Notes under the pieces: model-generated
The model's database searches: none
Told to the model about the DNA's origin: nothing
Seen by the model: the letters and a program-made list of their open reading frames with translations, nothing else
In this document: positions 1-8,537 of the stretch, piece after piece
Layout: every line of letters starts with the position of its first letter
Position numbering within the stretch: the first letter of the stretch is position 1
NCBI RefSeq assembly: GCF_037911135.1
Contig: NZ_JBBLYU010000001.1
Span: 1,178,001 to 1,242,000 of the forward strand
Length of the DNA stretch: 64,000 nucleotides
DNA from: Phaeobacter sp. A36a-5a
GTDB lineage: Bacteria > Pseudomonadota > Alphaproteobacteria > Rhodobacterales > Rhodobacteraceae
Direction: 5' to 3'
Translations under genes and position numbers: made by a program

Positions 1-78
1 ATCTTTACCGCGCTGACCGATGCAGTCGCCAAGGCCGAAGCCGACGTCAACGCGGCACGTGCCGCCGATCTGAACTGA
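1..78 (+). CDS. C-terminal end of an unidentified protein (partial)
   Basis: An open frame enters from the left edge and stops at the TGA at 76-78. It gives 25 residues rich in Ala, Asp and Glu (ending ARAADLN). The alternating Ala/charged pattern suggests a helical or coiled-coil tail. Nothing visible identifies the family, because the body of the gene lies outside the window. Confidence 0.55.
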   Translation: MFTALTDAVAKAEADVNAARAADLN

Positions 79-137
79 TCAGTAGGCTGCAACACCAACC
101 GGCGGTGCGGGATCTAGCCGCGCCGCTGCCCCGTTGG

Positions 138-644
138 CTAGCGAAACGGATACATCCAGACCTTATAGTCCGCGACCAGAACATGCGCTTTCTCGATCTC
201 CGCAGGGGTCATTTTCTTGACCACCTCTTCAAGGCTGATCGCCGCATCGGGATCACCGCCAATGGCCGACAGCGTGTACCACATATAGGCGCGTACCAAG
301 TCGGGGGCGGGCAGCCCACGGCCGATTTCATAGTACCAACCGATACCCGATTGCGCGCCGGGGTGTCCCTTCATGGCGCTGCGCAGATACCATTCAAAGG
401 CCCGCTGGTCGTCACGGTCAACACCCAGCCCCATGGCATACATCACCCCGATCAGCTCTTCAGCGTCTGCGTTGCCGGAGCGCGCTGCTGGCCAGAGCGC
501 CTCGCGCGCAGCCGCAAATTCGCCGGCCTCCATCAGGTCGCGCGCCTGCTCGATTTCGGCCCGCGCGGGCAGCGGGACCAGCAGCGTCAGGCTGCTCGTG
601 GACAGCGCCATCGCGGCCAGAACCGGTTTCCATCTCTTGCGCAT
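138..644 (-). CDS. Exported Sel1-repeat protein
   Basis: A 168-residue protein with an N-terminal signal peptide (basic MRKRWK, hydrophobic stretch, cleavage near PARA-E). It is followed by two or three Sel1-like helical repeats of the form G-x-x-x-A-x-x-x-I-G-x-x-Y with WY near each repeat end (about residues 55-150). Sel1 repeats are protein-interaction scaffolds, so a periplasmic role is inferred and the partner is unknown. The start is supported by an AGGAGA Shine-Dalgarno motif just upstream on the minus strand. Its ATG abuts the GTG of the divergent peroxidase gene, leaving no separate promoter space. Confidence 0.8.
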   Translation of the reverse strand: MRKRWKPVLAAMALSTSSLTLLVPLPARAEIEQARDLMEAGEFAAAREALWPAARSGNADAEELIGVMYAMGLGVDRDDQRAFEWYLRSAMKGHPGAQSGIGWYYEIGRGLPAPDLVRAYMWYTLSAIGGDPDAAISLEEVVKKMTPAEIEKAHVLVADYKVWMYPFR

Positions 645-1976
645 GTGCTCTCCTGTGTTGTGCTGGCGTTTGGCCTTTTTGCGGGGTCGGCGGCTGCGAC
701 TGATCCACGGTTTCCGCCGCCGCTGGGGGTAAGCGATTTTCTACCCGTAGACCCCGCAAAGGCCGAGTTGGGTCGGCTGCTATTTTACGACAAGATCCTG
801 TCCGGGAACAGAAATATCAGCTGCGGAACCTGCCATCATCCGCGCCATGGCACCTCTGACGGGCTATCCTTAGGCCTTGGAGAAGGCGGCGAGGGGCTGG
901 GCCGGGCGCGGGTTTCCACCAGGGGCAGCAACCGGGTGCAAAAACGCATCCCCCGCAATGCGCCCGCGCTCTGGAACCTCGGGGCAAAATCCATCCGGGT
1001 TCTGATGCACGACGGGCGGATCAGCGCGGATCCGGTCTATGGCAATGGCTTCAACACCCCAGCAGAGGAATGGCTGCCTGACGGGCTGCAATCCCTGCTG
1101 GCGGCGCAGGCGCTGTTTCCGATGACGTCCAGCGTGGAAATGGCCGGGAATGTCGGCGAGAATGAAATCATCGGTGCCAGCCGCGACCGGATTGATCTGG
1201 CCTGGCCGATCATTGCCAAACGCGTCCGCGGCCTGCCGACATATGCGGCGGGGTTTGTCGCCGCCTTTGATCACATCATGGCGCCTGAGGATGTGCAGAT
1301 CACCGATATCGCGGAGGCTCTGGCCCAGTTCATGGTGCAGGATTTCACCTCGTTCGACAGCCCGTTTGATGCCTATCTGGCCGGGGATGCGACGGCGCTG
1401 ACCGCGCAGCAAAAAGCCGGTGCCGATCTGTTTTTTGGCAGCGCCGGATGCAGCGGCTGCCATGCTGGGCCGCTGTTTTCGGATCAGAACTTCTACGCCC
1501 TTGGTTTGCCGGCCTTTGGCCCCGGTCGCGCGCGCCGCTTTGACCCCTACGCCCGGGATGTCGGTCGAATGGGAGAAAGCGACGATCTGTCAGATGCCTA
1601 CCGCTTTCGCACGCCGATGCTGCGCAATGTGGAACTGACCGCGCCTTATGGCCATAATGGCGCTTTTCCGACGCTTGACCGGATGATCCGGCATCACCTC
1701 GATCCAGTCGCAAGCCGTTCGGCGTGGACGCCTGACGATCTGCAATTGCCAGATGTGCCCTGGCTGGCCGCCACGGATTTTGTGGTACAGCAGGACCGGT
1801 TCGAGATGGCGCGACAGGCGCGCGCGCGGGATATCTATCTACCCCGGGACCTCAGCGATCAGGACATCGCAGCGCTGATCGCTTTCCTCACAGCACTCAC
1901 CGGGGCAGAGGCCCGCGCCGAAACGTCATCAGTACCCGCATCCGTTCCAAGCGGCCTGCCCGTTGATGGGACCTAA
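645..1976 (+). CDS. Di-haem cytochrome c peroxidase / MauG-family protein
   Basis: Taken from the GTG at 645 this is 443 residues with a hydrophobic export signal (about residues 1-18, ending GSAAA). Two c-type haem motifs are visible: CGTCH at residues 60-64 and CSGCH at 269-273. This spacing is typical of bacterial di-haem peroxidases and MauG-like enzymes, which work in the periplasm on peroxide or protein side chains. Substrate cannot be told from sequence. The start is uncertain: the frame stays open upstream to about position 105 through the opposite-strand Sel1 gene, but that part is an antisense shadow. No good ribosome site precedes 645, and the GTG at 660 is an alternative. Confidence 0.8.
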   Translation: MLSCVVLAFGLFAGSAAATDPRFPPPLGVSDFLPVDPAKAELGRLLFYDKILSGNRNISCGTCHHPRHGTSDGLSLGLGEGGEGLGRARVSTRGSNRVQKRIPRNAPALWNLGAKSIRVLMHDGRISADPVYGNGFNTPAEEWLPDGLQSLLAAQALFPMTSSVEMAGNVGENEIIGASRDRIDLAWPIIAKRVRGLPTYAAGFVAAFDHIMAPEDVQITDIAEALAQFMVQDFTSFDSPFDAYLAGDATALTAQQKAGADLFFGSAGCSGCHAGPLFSDQNFYALGLPAFGPGRARRFDPYARDVGRMGESDDLSDAYRFRTPMLRNVELTAPYGHNGAFPTLDRMIRHHLDPVASRSAWTPDDLQLPDVPWLAATDFVVQQDRFEMARQARARDIYLPRDLSDQDIAALIAFLTALTGAEARAETSSVPASVPSGLPVDGT

Positions 1977-2012
1977 TCGCTGACCGGTCCAGCATTCCGC
2001 AATAGGACATGT

Positions 2013-3482
2013 TCATGCCGGGCCGAGATAGGTGCGAAGTGCCGAACGACAGCCCTGCGCCGTTATGACCTGCATCCAGTGGGAAAACCGCTGAACGAAA
2101 GGCACCTCAACCGACAGATCCGCGTAGATCGCGCTCTGCTGTAGCCAGGCTTCCGGGGTGTGCTGTGCACGTTCGGCGTGGGTATTACGGACCTCCCAGT
2201 CCGGATCGTTTGGCGGGATGAGACTGCCATCTTCACGAATGCCGGTACACATCCGCGCCCATAGCGCCTCGACAAGACATAAGCCATCAATCGCTCCGGC
2301 CTGCTGCACCGCATCGCGCAGGATGGGCAGCACAAAACCGGGATGGCGAGACGAGCCATCATAGGCCACCCGCCGCGTCGTGTCGCGGATCTCCGGGTTG
2401 GAAAACCGCGCCTCAATCAGGTTGAGGTAATCGCTCGGCGCCATGTCCGGGACGGCCGCGACATAGGGCAGGATTTCCTCCTGCTGGACCTTGCGAAAGA
2501 AGGCCGCCACCAAAGGGTCACCCATACAATCGGCGATGGTCGGGATCGACAATAGCTCGCCGACATTCGCCAGCACCTGATGCCCTGCGTTCAGCACGCG
2601 GATCTTCATGCTTTCATAACCGTGCACGTCATCGGTCATAATCGCACCAACTTGATCCCAATCGGGGCGGCCTGCGCAGAAATCATCCTCGATCACCCAT
2701 TGGCGATAATTCTCATGAGTCACCGGGGCGCTATCCTCAAGCCCGTATCCGCGCGCCAGTGCCACCTCTGCCGGGCCGGTGGCCGGAACGATGCAATCGA
2801 CCATGGAGTTCGGAAAGGCTGCGTTCTGATCAATCCATGCCGCAAGCTCGGGATCGGTTTGTCGTGCCAGGGTGACAACGGCGGTGCGGGTGATCTGACC
2901 ATTGCCCTGCAGATTGTCGCAGCTCTGCACGGTAAAGGCGGGCAGGCTGCGGCTTCTGCGCCGCCTCAGCGCTTCGACGATGGCGCCGAACACGCTGCGA
3001 GGATGGCCCGGATGGGCGATGTCGTGACGGATATCCTCGTGTATGAGGTCAAGCCCACCCCGCTGCGGGTCCAGATAATAGCCGCCTTCCGTCACCGTAA
3101 GCGATACGATCCTGATCGCGGGGCTCGCCATCGTCGTGATCAGGCTTGTGTTGCCCGCCTCCACGGGGAGAAAGTCGATCATCGGGCCGATCACTTCGGC
3201 CGAGCGCCCGGTGGGGTCGAGTTCGATCAAAGTTGTCAGGCAGTCCTGCGCAAGCAGCCGGTCGCGCATTCTGGCGTCGGCGGCGCGCACACCTGCTCCG
3301 ATAATGCCCCAGTCCATTGCAAGACCGCGCTGCATCAGCGCGTGGAGATACCAGGCCTGATGTGCCCGGTGAAAATTCCCAAGCCCGATATGGACGATGC
3401 CGGGCGTGATCTGTGCCCGGTCGTAGCCGGGGCGCGCGATTGTTTGCGGCAATTGTGTCAGGGTGTCATTCGATAGTTTCAT
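2013..3482 (-). CDS. mtlK: Mannitol 2-dehydrogenase (polyol dehydrogenase)
   Basis: A 489-residue long-chain mannitol dehydrogenase, the usual length for the family. It starts with the N-terminal nucleotide-binding segment GIVHIGLGNFHRAHQ (about residues 28-42). Near residue 230 is KIRVLNAGH, the conserved Lys-Asn-His region of the active site. It oxidises D-mannitol (or D-arabinitol) to the ketose with NAD+ in the cytoplasm. The start at 3482 has a GGAGG motif eight bases upstream; the open frame continues further upstream but overlaps smoS. It is the last gene of the polyol operon, so imported polyols are handed directly to it and to SmoS. Confidence 0.9.
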   Translation of the reverse strand: MKLSNDTLTQLPQTIARPGYDRAQITPGIVHIGLGNFHRAHQAWYLHALMQRGLAMDWGIIGAGVRAADARMRDRLLAQDCLTTLIELDPTGRSAEVIGPMIDFLPVEAGNTSLITTMASPAIRIVSLTVTEGGYYLDPQRGGLDLIHEDIRHDIAHPGHPRSVFGAIVEALRRRRSRSLPAFTVQSCDNLQGNGQITRTAVVTLARQTDPELAAWIDQNAAFPNSMVDCIVPATGPAEVALARGYGLEDSAPVTHENYRQWVIEDDFCAGRPDWDQVGAIMTDDVHGYESMKIRVLNAGHQVLANVGELLSIPTIADCMGDPLVAAFFRKVQQEEILPYVAAVPDMAPSDYLNLIEARFSNPEIRDTTRRVAYDGSSRHPGFVLPILRDAVQQAGAIDGLCLVEALWARMCTGIREDGSLIPPNDPDWEVRNTHAERAQHTPEAWLQQSAIYADLSVEVPFVQRFSHWMQVITAQGCRSALRTYLGPA

Positions 3483-3511
3483 GGCCGCTGCCTCCCGCTT
3501 GTGTTCCCGCA

Positions 3512-4285
3512 TCAGCTCATCCATTGACCGCCGTCGACATTGTAGGTCTGGGCGACGATATAATTGGCTTCGTCGCTGGCAAGAAAGACTGCCATTCCGG
3601 TCAGATCCGTTGCGGTGCCCATGCGGCCATAGGGAACGGACTGCGCCACTTCGGCCTTTTTCTGGCCGGGTGCCTTGCCTTCGTATCTGGCGAAGAAAGC
3701 ATCGACACCGTCCCAATGCTCACCCTCGACCACGCCGGGTGCGATGGCGTTCACATTGATGCCATGCGAAATCAGGTTCAGTCCCGCAGATTGGGTGAGG
3801 CTGATCACCGCGGCCTTGGTTGCGCAGTAGACCGACACCAGCGGTTCTCCCCGGCGGCCGGCCTGGCTGGCCATGTTGATGATCTTGCCGCCATTGCCCT
3901 GCGCGATCATCTGCCGCGCGGCGGCCTGCATCATGAACAACGTGCCGGAGACATTGATATCAAAGGTGCGCTGATAGGCCTCCCGCGTGACCTCGACCAG
4001 CGGCGCTGCGGTGAACACGGCGGCATTGTTGATCAGGATATCGAGGCCTCCCAGAGCCTCCACCGTGCGGGCAAGCGCATGGTCAATGCTGGCCTGATCG
4101 GTGACATCAAGGTCGATGGCAATGGCGGCGTCGCCGAGACGCGCAGCGGTAGCCTCGGCGCGCGCATGATCGATATCGGCGATGACCACCCGTGCACCTT
4201 CGCGCAGATATGCTTCGGCAAAGGCCGCGCCGATGCCACGCGCGGCCCCGGTGATCAGGGCGCGTTTTCCAAGCAGCCGCATCAT
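3512..4285 (-). CDS. smoS: Sorbitol (glucitol) dehydrogenase, short-chain dehydrogenase family
   Basis: A 257-residue classical [11 protein letters not shown] near residues 13-20 is the dinucleotide-binding glycine motif, NNAA near residue 87 follows, and the catalytic YxxxK is in SVYCATKAA. The C-terminus keeps the PxG/EGEHWD pattern seen in Rhodobacter SmoS. It oxidises D-sorbitol to fructose (and related polyols) with NAD+. Its start overlaps the stop of smoK (ATGATG over TGA), implying translational coupling. A second ATG one codon later is equally possible. Function is inferred from family likeness plus its place between a polyol importer and a mannitol dehydrogenase. Confidence 0.88.
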   Translation of the reverse strand: MMRLLGKRALITGAARGIGAAFAEAYLREGARVVIADIDHARAEATAARLGDAAIAIDLDVTDQASIDHALARTVEALGGLDILINNAAVFTAAPLVEVTREAYQRTFDINVSGTLFMMQAAARQMIAQGNGGKIINMASQAGRRGEPLVSVYCATKAAVISLTQSAGLNLISHGINVNAIAPGVVEGEHWDGVDAFFARYEGKAPGQKKAEVAQSVPYGRMGTATDLTGMAVFLASDEANYIVAQTYNVDGGQWMS

Positions 4286-5286
4286 CCGATCCGCAGCCCG
4301 TCAGAGCCGAACCGATGCAGATGCGCCATATCGGGCGTCAGAAAAACGCGCGCTCCATAGCGAAGATCGAGTTCGCCCCCGGCACGAACAGTGAGCGGAT
4401 CGTCAAAGGCCTCACATTGAACATGAAAAAACGTATCGGAGCCCAGATGCTCGGAAACGCCGATAGTTCCTTCCCACGATCCTTTGGTCTCGGAAATCGC
4501 GATGTGCTCGGGTCGAATGCCGATCGTTGCGGCATCCTGCGCCGCTGCCGCCGGTCCGGTCAGCAGGTTCATTCTGGGCGAGCCGATGAAGCCTGCCACA
4601 AATACATTGCGCGGTGCGCGATAGAGCTCCAGCGGGCTGCCAACCTGTTCGATGACCCCGGCATTCAGGACCACGATCTTGTCGGCCATGGTCATCGCCT
4701 CAACCTGATCATGGGTCACATAGACCATGGTTGTTGCAAGGCGCTTATGCAGTTCGGAGATTTCAAGACGCATCCCGACGCGCAGGGCGGCATCCAGATT
4801 GGACAGCGGTTCGTCGAACAGAAAGGCTGCGGGCTCACGCACGATGGCGCGACCGATGGCGACCCGCTGGCGCTGACCGCCGGACAGCTGCCCCGGACGG
4901 CGATCCAGATAATCGGTGAGGTTCAGCGCCGCTGCGGCATTTTCAATGCGTCGCTTCTGCTCATCCGCCGGGATGCCCGCCATCTTCATCGGAAAGGCGA
5001 TGTTCTTGCGCACTGTCATATGCGGGTAGAGCGCGTAGGACTGAAATACCATCGCCAGCCCGCGTTTGGCCGGGGGAATGTCGGTGGCATCCTGCCCGTC
5101 GATGCGGATGGTGCCGGTGGTAATATCCTCAAGCCCTGCAATCAGCCGCAGCAACGTGGACTTGCCGCAACCGGAGGGGCCGACAAAGACGGTGAATTCG
5201 CCATCTTCAATGGTCAGGTCCAGCGGCGGGATAACCTCAACGGAGCCAAAGCGCTTGGTCACGCGTTCAAGTTTGATCTGTCCCAT
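4282..5286 (-). CDS. smoK: Polyol ABC transporter ATP-binding protein
   Basis: A 334-residue CUT1-type sugar importer ATPase (MalK/UgpC/SmoK group). Walker A is GPSGCGKST at residues 36-44, the Q-loop is [11 protein letters not shown], the signature is LSGGQRQR, Walker B is [11 protein letters not shown] and the switch His is in YVTHDQ. A C-terminal TOBE-like regulatory region follows (about residues 230-334). It powers uptake through SmoF/SmoG from the cytoplasmic face. It lies 12 bp after smoG and overlaps smoS by four bases. Confidence 0.93.
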   Translation of the reverse strand: MGQIKLERVTKRFGSVEVIPPLDLTIEDGEFTVFVGPSGCGKSTLLRLIAGLEDITTGTIRIDGQDATDIPPAKRGLAMVFQSYALYPHMTVRKNIAFPMKMAGIPADEQKRRIENAAAALNLTDYLDRRPGQLSGGQRQRVAIGRAIVREPAAFLFDEPLSNLDAALRVGMRLEISELHKRLATTMVYVTHDQVEAMTMADKIVVLNAGVIEQVGSPLELYRAPRNVFVAGFIGSPRMNLLTGPAAAAQDAATIGIRPEHIAISETKGSWEGTIGVSEHLGSDTFFHVQCEAFDDPLTVRAGGELDLRYGARVFLTPDMAHLHRFGSDGLRIG

Positions 5287-5298
5287 GGGGTATCTTCC

Positions 5299-6129
5299 TT
5301 ATTTCACGGCGCCGAAGGTCAGGCCGCTGACAAGTTGTTTCTGGCTGAACCAGCCAAGGATGAGGATCGGCGCGATGGCCATGGTCGAGGCGGCTGACAG
5401 TTTCGCGTAGAACAGGCCTTCCGGGCTGGAATAGCTGGCGATAAAGGCGGTCAGGGGGGCAGCCTGCGCCGCCGTCAGGTTCAGCGTCCAGAAGGCTTCG
5501 TTCCAGGCCAGGATAATATTCAGCAGCAGCGTGGACGCGATGCCGGGAATGGCCATGGGCGTCAGCACATAGAGGATCTCCTCCTTCAGGGTGGCGCCAT
5601 CCATGCGCGCCGCCTCAAGGATCTCGCCGGGGATTTCCTTGAAGTAGGTGTAAAGCATCCAGACGATGATCGGCAGGTTGATCAGCATCAGCACCACAAC
5701 CAGGCCAAAGCGGTTGTCCAGAAGACCCATTTTGATGAACAGGATATAGATCGGGTACAGCACGCCGACCGCTGGCAGCATCTTGGTCGAGAGCATCCAC
5801 AGCAGGATATCCTTGGTCCGTTTCGAGGGTACGAAGGCCATCGACCAGGCGGCGGGAACGGCGATGACTATCCCCAATATGGTGGAGCCGCCGGCAATGA
5901 TCACCGAGTTCCACAGAAAGCGCATATAGTCGGAGCGCTCCTGGACGATGCTGTAGTTCTCAAGCGTCCAGTCAAAGAACAGGAAGACGGGTGGATCGCT
6001 GATGGCCTGTGCCTCGGTCTTGAAGCTGGTCAGGATGGTCCAGAGGATTGGAAAGAAGATCAGCAACCCAACAGCCCAGGCCAGCGCAGTATTGATGGCT
6101 TTGCGTCTAGGTGTAACGGCTCGTGCCAT
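5299..6129 (-). CDS. smoG: Polyol ABC transporter inner-membrane permease
   Basis: A 276-residue permease of the MalG type with about six hydrophobic segments. The cytoplasmic coupling (EAA) loop reads EAARMDGATLKEEI near residue 175 and docks on the ATPase. Together with SmoF it forms the transmembrane channel for sorbitol/mannitol. It follows smoF after nine bases and precedes smoK by twelve, so all are one transcript. Confidence 0.92.
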   Translation of the reverse strand: MARAVTPRRKAINTALAWAVGLLIFFPILWTILTSFKTEAQAISDPPVFLFFDWTLENYSIVQERSDYMRFLWNSVIIAGGSTILGIVIAVPAAWSMAFVPSKRTKDILLWMLSTKMLPAVGVLYPIYILFIKMGLLDNRFGLVVVLMLINLPIIVWMLYTYFKEIPGEILEAARMDGATLKEEILYVLTPMAIPGIASTLLLNIILAWNEAFWTLNLTAAQAAPLTAFIASYSSPEGLFYAKLSAASTMAIAPILILGWFSQKQLVSGLTFGAVK

Positions 6130-6138
6130 GGTGGCCTC

Positions 6139-7005
6139 CTATGCGTCGAGGTTCTTGCCAACGATGCGCATCAGGAAGATGGCAACGATATTGGCGAGGA
6201 TGATGGCGTAGACACCACCGGCGGATCCCAATCCGACGTTCTGGCTTTCCAAAACGCGTTGATAGATCAGATAGGTCAGCGTCTTGGTCCCGAACGAGCC
6301 TTGGGTGGTGACGAAGATCTCCGCGAAAATCGACAGGAGGAAAATGGTCTGGATCAGCACCACGACGGTAATCGCGCGGCTGAGATGGGGCAGGGTGATA
6401 TAGCCGAAGCGTGCAACCGGCGGGGCGCCATCCATTTCAGCAGCCTCCAGCTGTTCGCTGTCCAGCGACTGGATCGCGGTCAGCAGGATCAGCGTGGCAA
6501 AGGGCAGCCACTGCCAGCTGACGATCAGGATGATGGATTGCAGCGAGGCCTCGGACAGCCATGACACCGGCTCGGCTCCGAAGGCCTTCCACAGGTGAGC
6601 AAAGAGACCGTTCACAGGATCCATGAACATATTCTTCCAGACCAGCGCAGAGACCGTGGGCATCACGAAAAACGGCGCGATCACCAGAATGCGGACAATG
6701 CCCTGTCCCCACATCGGCTGATTGAGCAGCAGCGCGAGGCACACGCCGAGGATCACGGTGATGAGGAGCACTCCACCAACGATGATCAGCGTCGCCTGAA
6801 CGCTTGGCCAGAACGAGCTGGAGGACAGGAACCGGACGTAGTTGTCAAATCCCACCCAGCCCAGATCGCCGCCACGCAGGGGCAGATATTTCTTGAAGGA
6901 AAAGTAGAGCGTCATCGTCAGCGGGACCAGCATCCAGCCCAGAAGCAGGATCACTGCGGGGGCCATCATGATGCGTGCTGCCGACCGGGAATGCTGGGTC
7001 GCCAT
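6139..7005 (-). CDS. smoF: Polyol ABC transporter inner-membrane permease
   Basis: A 288-residue permease of the MalF type with about six membrane segments. The EAA loop is EAAEMDGAPPVARF near residue 195. It forms a heterodimer with SmoG. The start at 7005 is preceded by a 116-base gap after smoE holding a perfect 12-bp stem-loop, which probably lowers permease expression relative to the binding protein. Confidence 0.92.
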   Translation of the reverse strand: MATQHSRSAARIMMAPAVILLLGWMLVPLTMTLYFSFKKYLPLRGGDLGWVGFDNYVRFLSSSSFWPSVQATLIIVGGVLLITVILGVCLALLLNQPMWGQGIVRILVIAPFFVMPTVSALVWKNMFMDPVNGLFAHLWKAFGAEPVSWLSEASLQSIILIVSWQWLPFATLILLTAIQSLDSEQLEAAEMDGAPPVARFGYITLPHLSRAITVVVLIQTIFLLSIFAEIFVTTQGSFGTKTLTYLIYQRVLESQNVGLGSAGGVYAIILANIVAIFLMRIVGKNLDA

Positions 7006-7073
7006 GGCAAATCTCCATTCTCGCCGGGGGCTGAGGCCGTCGTGAGCAATATTGGCTTGTTAGTTCCGGGGGG

Positions 7074-7108
7074 CCAGAGGGCGGCCAGATCGTGGCGCCG
7101 CCCTCTGG
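7074..7108 (-). promoter_or_regulatory. Intercistronic stem-loop between smoE and smoF
   Basis: A perfect 12-bp inverted repeat (CCAGAGGGCGGC at 7074-7085, its complement at 7097-7108) with an 11-base loop, 13 bases after the smoE stop and without a U-run. Such hairpins behind binding-protein genes commonly protect the upstream mRNA and reduce readthrough. That role here is inferred. Confidence 0.65.
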
Positions 7109-7121
7109 GAGGGAGGAGGCG

Positions 7122-8423
7122 TCAGTACCCTGCCGCTTCCATTTCGTCTGCGGCCAGCGCCTGCGCCTTGGCCAGCGCCTCGTCAGCGGTCTGTTGCCCG
7201 GCGAGGGCCGCCGAGAACTCCTGACCGACCTCGGTCGCAATTCCTGCGAACTCGGGGATTGCCGCAAACTGGATCCCAACATAGGGCACCGGATCAACCG
7301 TCGGATTGTTCGGATCCGCCGACAGGATGCTGTCCAGTGTCATCTTGGCAAAGGGGATATCCTTGTAGTTCGGGTTGTCATAGAGCGAGGTCCGCGCACC
7401 CGGCGGGACATTGGCCCAGCCTTCTTTCTCGGCGACCAGCTCTATATAGTCCTTCGAAGTGGCCCATTGGATGAATTCCTTTGCGGCGGCCTCCTTCTGT
7501 GTTCCTGCCGGAATGGCCAGCGCCCAGGCCCAGAGCCAGTTGCTGCGTTTGCCGAGCCCGGTATCCGGCGCGAGGGCAAAGCCGACTTTGTCCGCGACGG
7601 TGGAGTCATTCGGATTGGTCACGAAAGACGCCGCAACGGTGGCGTCGATCCACATGCCGCATTTGCCCTGCTGGAACAGCGAAAGGTTTTCGTTGAACCC
7701 GTTGCCCGATGCCCCGGGAGGGCCTGCGTCATTCATCAGGTCGATGTAGAAATTGAGCGTGTTCGACCAGGCATCACTGTCGAACTGAGGCACCCAGTTT
7801 TCATCGAACCAGCGTGCACCAAAGGAGTTGGACATCGCTGTAAGGAAGGCCGCATTCTCCCCCCAGCCGGCTTTGCCGCGCAGACAGATGCCATAGATTT
7901 CATTGTCCCTGTCGGTCATCTGACGTGCCGCATCGGCGACAAAGTCCCAGGTCGGTGCACTGGGCATTTCAAGACCGGCCTTTTCCATCAGGTCGGTGCG
8001 ATACATGATCATGGAACTTTCGCCGTAGAACGGCGCCGCATAAAGCGTGCCGTCATGGGACAGGCCACCCCGCATGGCGGGCAGGATATCGTCCACGTCA
8101 TACTCGGCAGGCAGATCATCCAGAGGGACCAGCCAGCCGTTCTTGCCCCAGATCGGGGTTTCGTACATGCCGATGGTCATGATGTCGAACTGACCGCCCT
8201 TGGCCGAGATGTCGGTGGTGACACGCTGCCGCAGCACGTTTTCCTCAAGCGTGACCCATTCCACCTCATGGCCGGTCTTGGCGGTAAAATCCTCTGTCAG
8301 CCCCTGCATTCGGATCATGTCGCCGTTGTTCACGGTGGCGATTGTGATCGTATCGGCAAAGGCGGCGGTGCTGGCAAAAACGGTCAAGGCCGTTGCCGCA
8401 TGCAATGCGCTCTTAAGGTACAT
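7122..8423 (-). CDS. smoE: Polyol-binding periplasmic protein of the ABC importer
   Basis: A 433-residue family-1 extracellular solute-binding protein. The N-terminus MYLKSALHAATALTVFAST, with cleavage near AFA-DT, is a Sec signal peptide. The mature protein begins TITIATVNNGDM, the first strand typical of sugar-binding lobes. It captures sorbitol/mannitol in the periplasm and delivers it to SmoFG. The start at 8423 has a strong GGGAGG site; the frame extends 21 codons upstream into the operator region, which I exclude. It is the first structural gene of the operon, behind tandem operator-like palindromes. Confidence 0.92.
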   Translation of the reverse strand: MYLKSALHAATALTVFASTAAFADTITIATVNNGDMIRMQGLTEDFTAKTGHEVEWVTLEENVLRQRVTTDISAKGGQFDIMTIGMYETPIWGKNGWLVPLDDLPAEYDVDDILPAMRGGLSHDGTLYAAPFYGESSMIMYRTDLMEKAGLEMPSAPTWDFVADAARQMTDRDNEIYGICLRGKAGWGENAAFLTAMSNSFGARWFDENWVPQFDSDAWSNTLNFYIDLMNDAGPPGASGNGFNENLSLFQQGKCGMWIDATVAASFVTNPNDSTVADKVGFALAPDTGLGKRSNWLWAWALAIPAGTQKEAAAKEFIQWATSKDYIELVAEKEGWANVPPGARTSLYDNPNYKDIPFAKMTLDSILSADPNNPTVDPVPYVGIQFAAIPEFAGIATEVGQEFSAALAGQQTADEALAKAQALAADEMEAAGY

Positions 8424-8472
8424 CCTTATCCTCCCATGATTGGATGTTGCCACGTGAGGATACCGGAGCAGG

Positions 8473-8507
8473 TCATCGCGCGTCAATTTAAATTTAACGC
8501 GCGTAAA
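8473..8507. promoter_or_regulatory. Tandem LacI-type operators in front of smoE
   Basis: Two 14-bp elements matching TTGACGCGCGTCAA: TCATCGCGCGTCAA at 8473-8486 (11 of 14) and TTAACGCGCGTAAA at 8494-8507 (12 of 14). Their centres are 21 bp apart, two helical turns, so a regulator could bind both on one DNA face. The perfect form occurs upstream of the LacI gene at 9696. They lie in the 114-bp gap between regulator and smoE. Inferred to be bound by the adjacent LacI protein. Confidence 0.65.
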
Positions 8508-8537
8508 GTTTTGAAAGAGCTGGATGAATGGGAGTGC

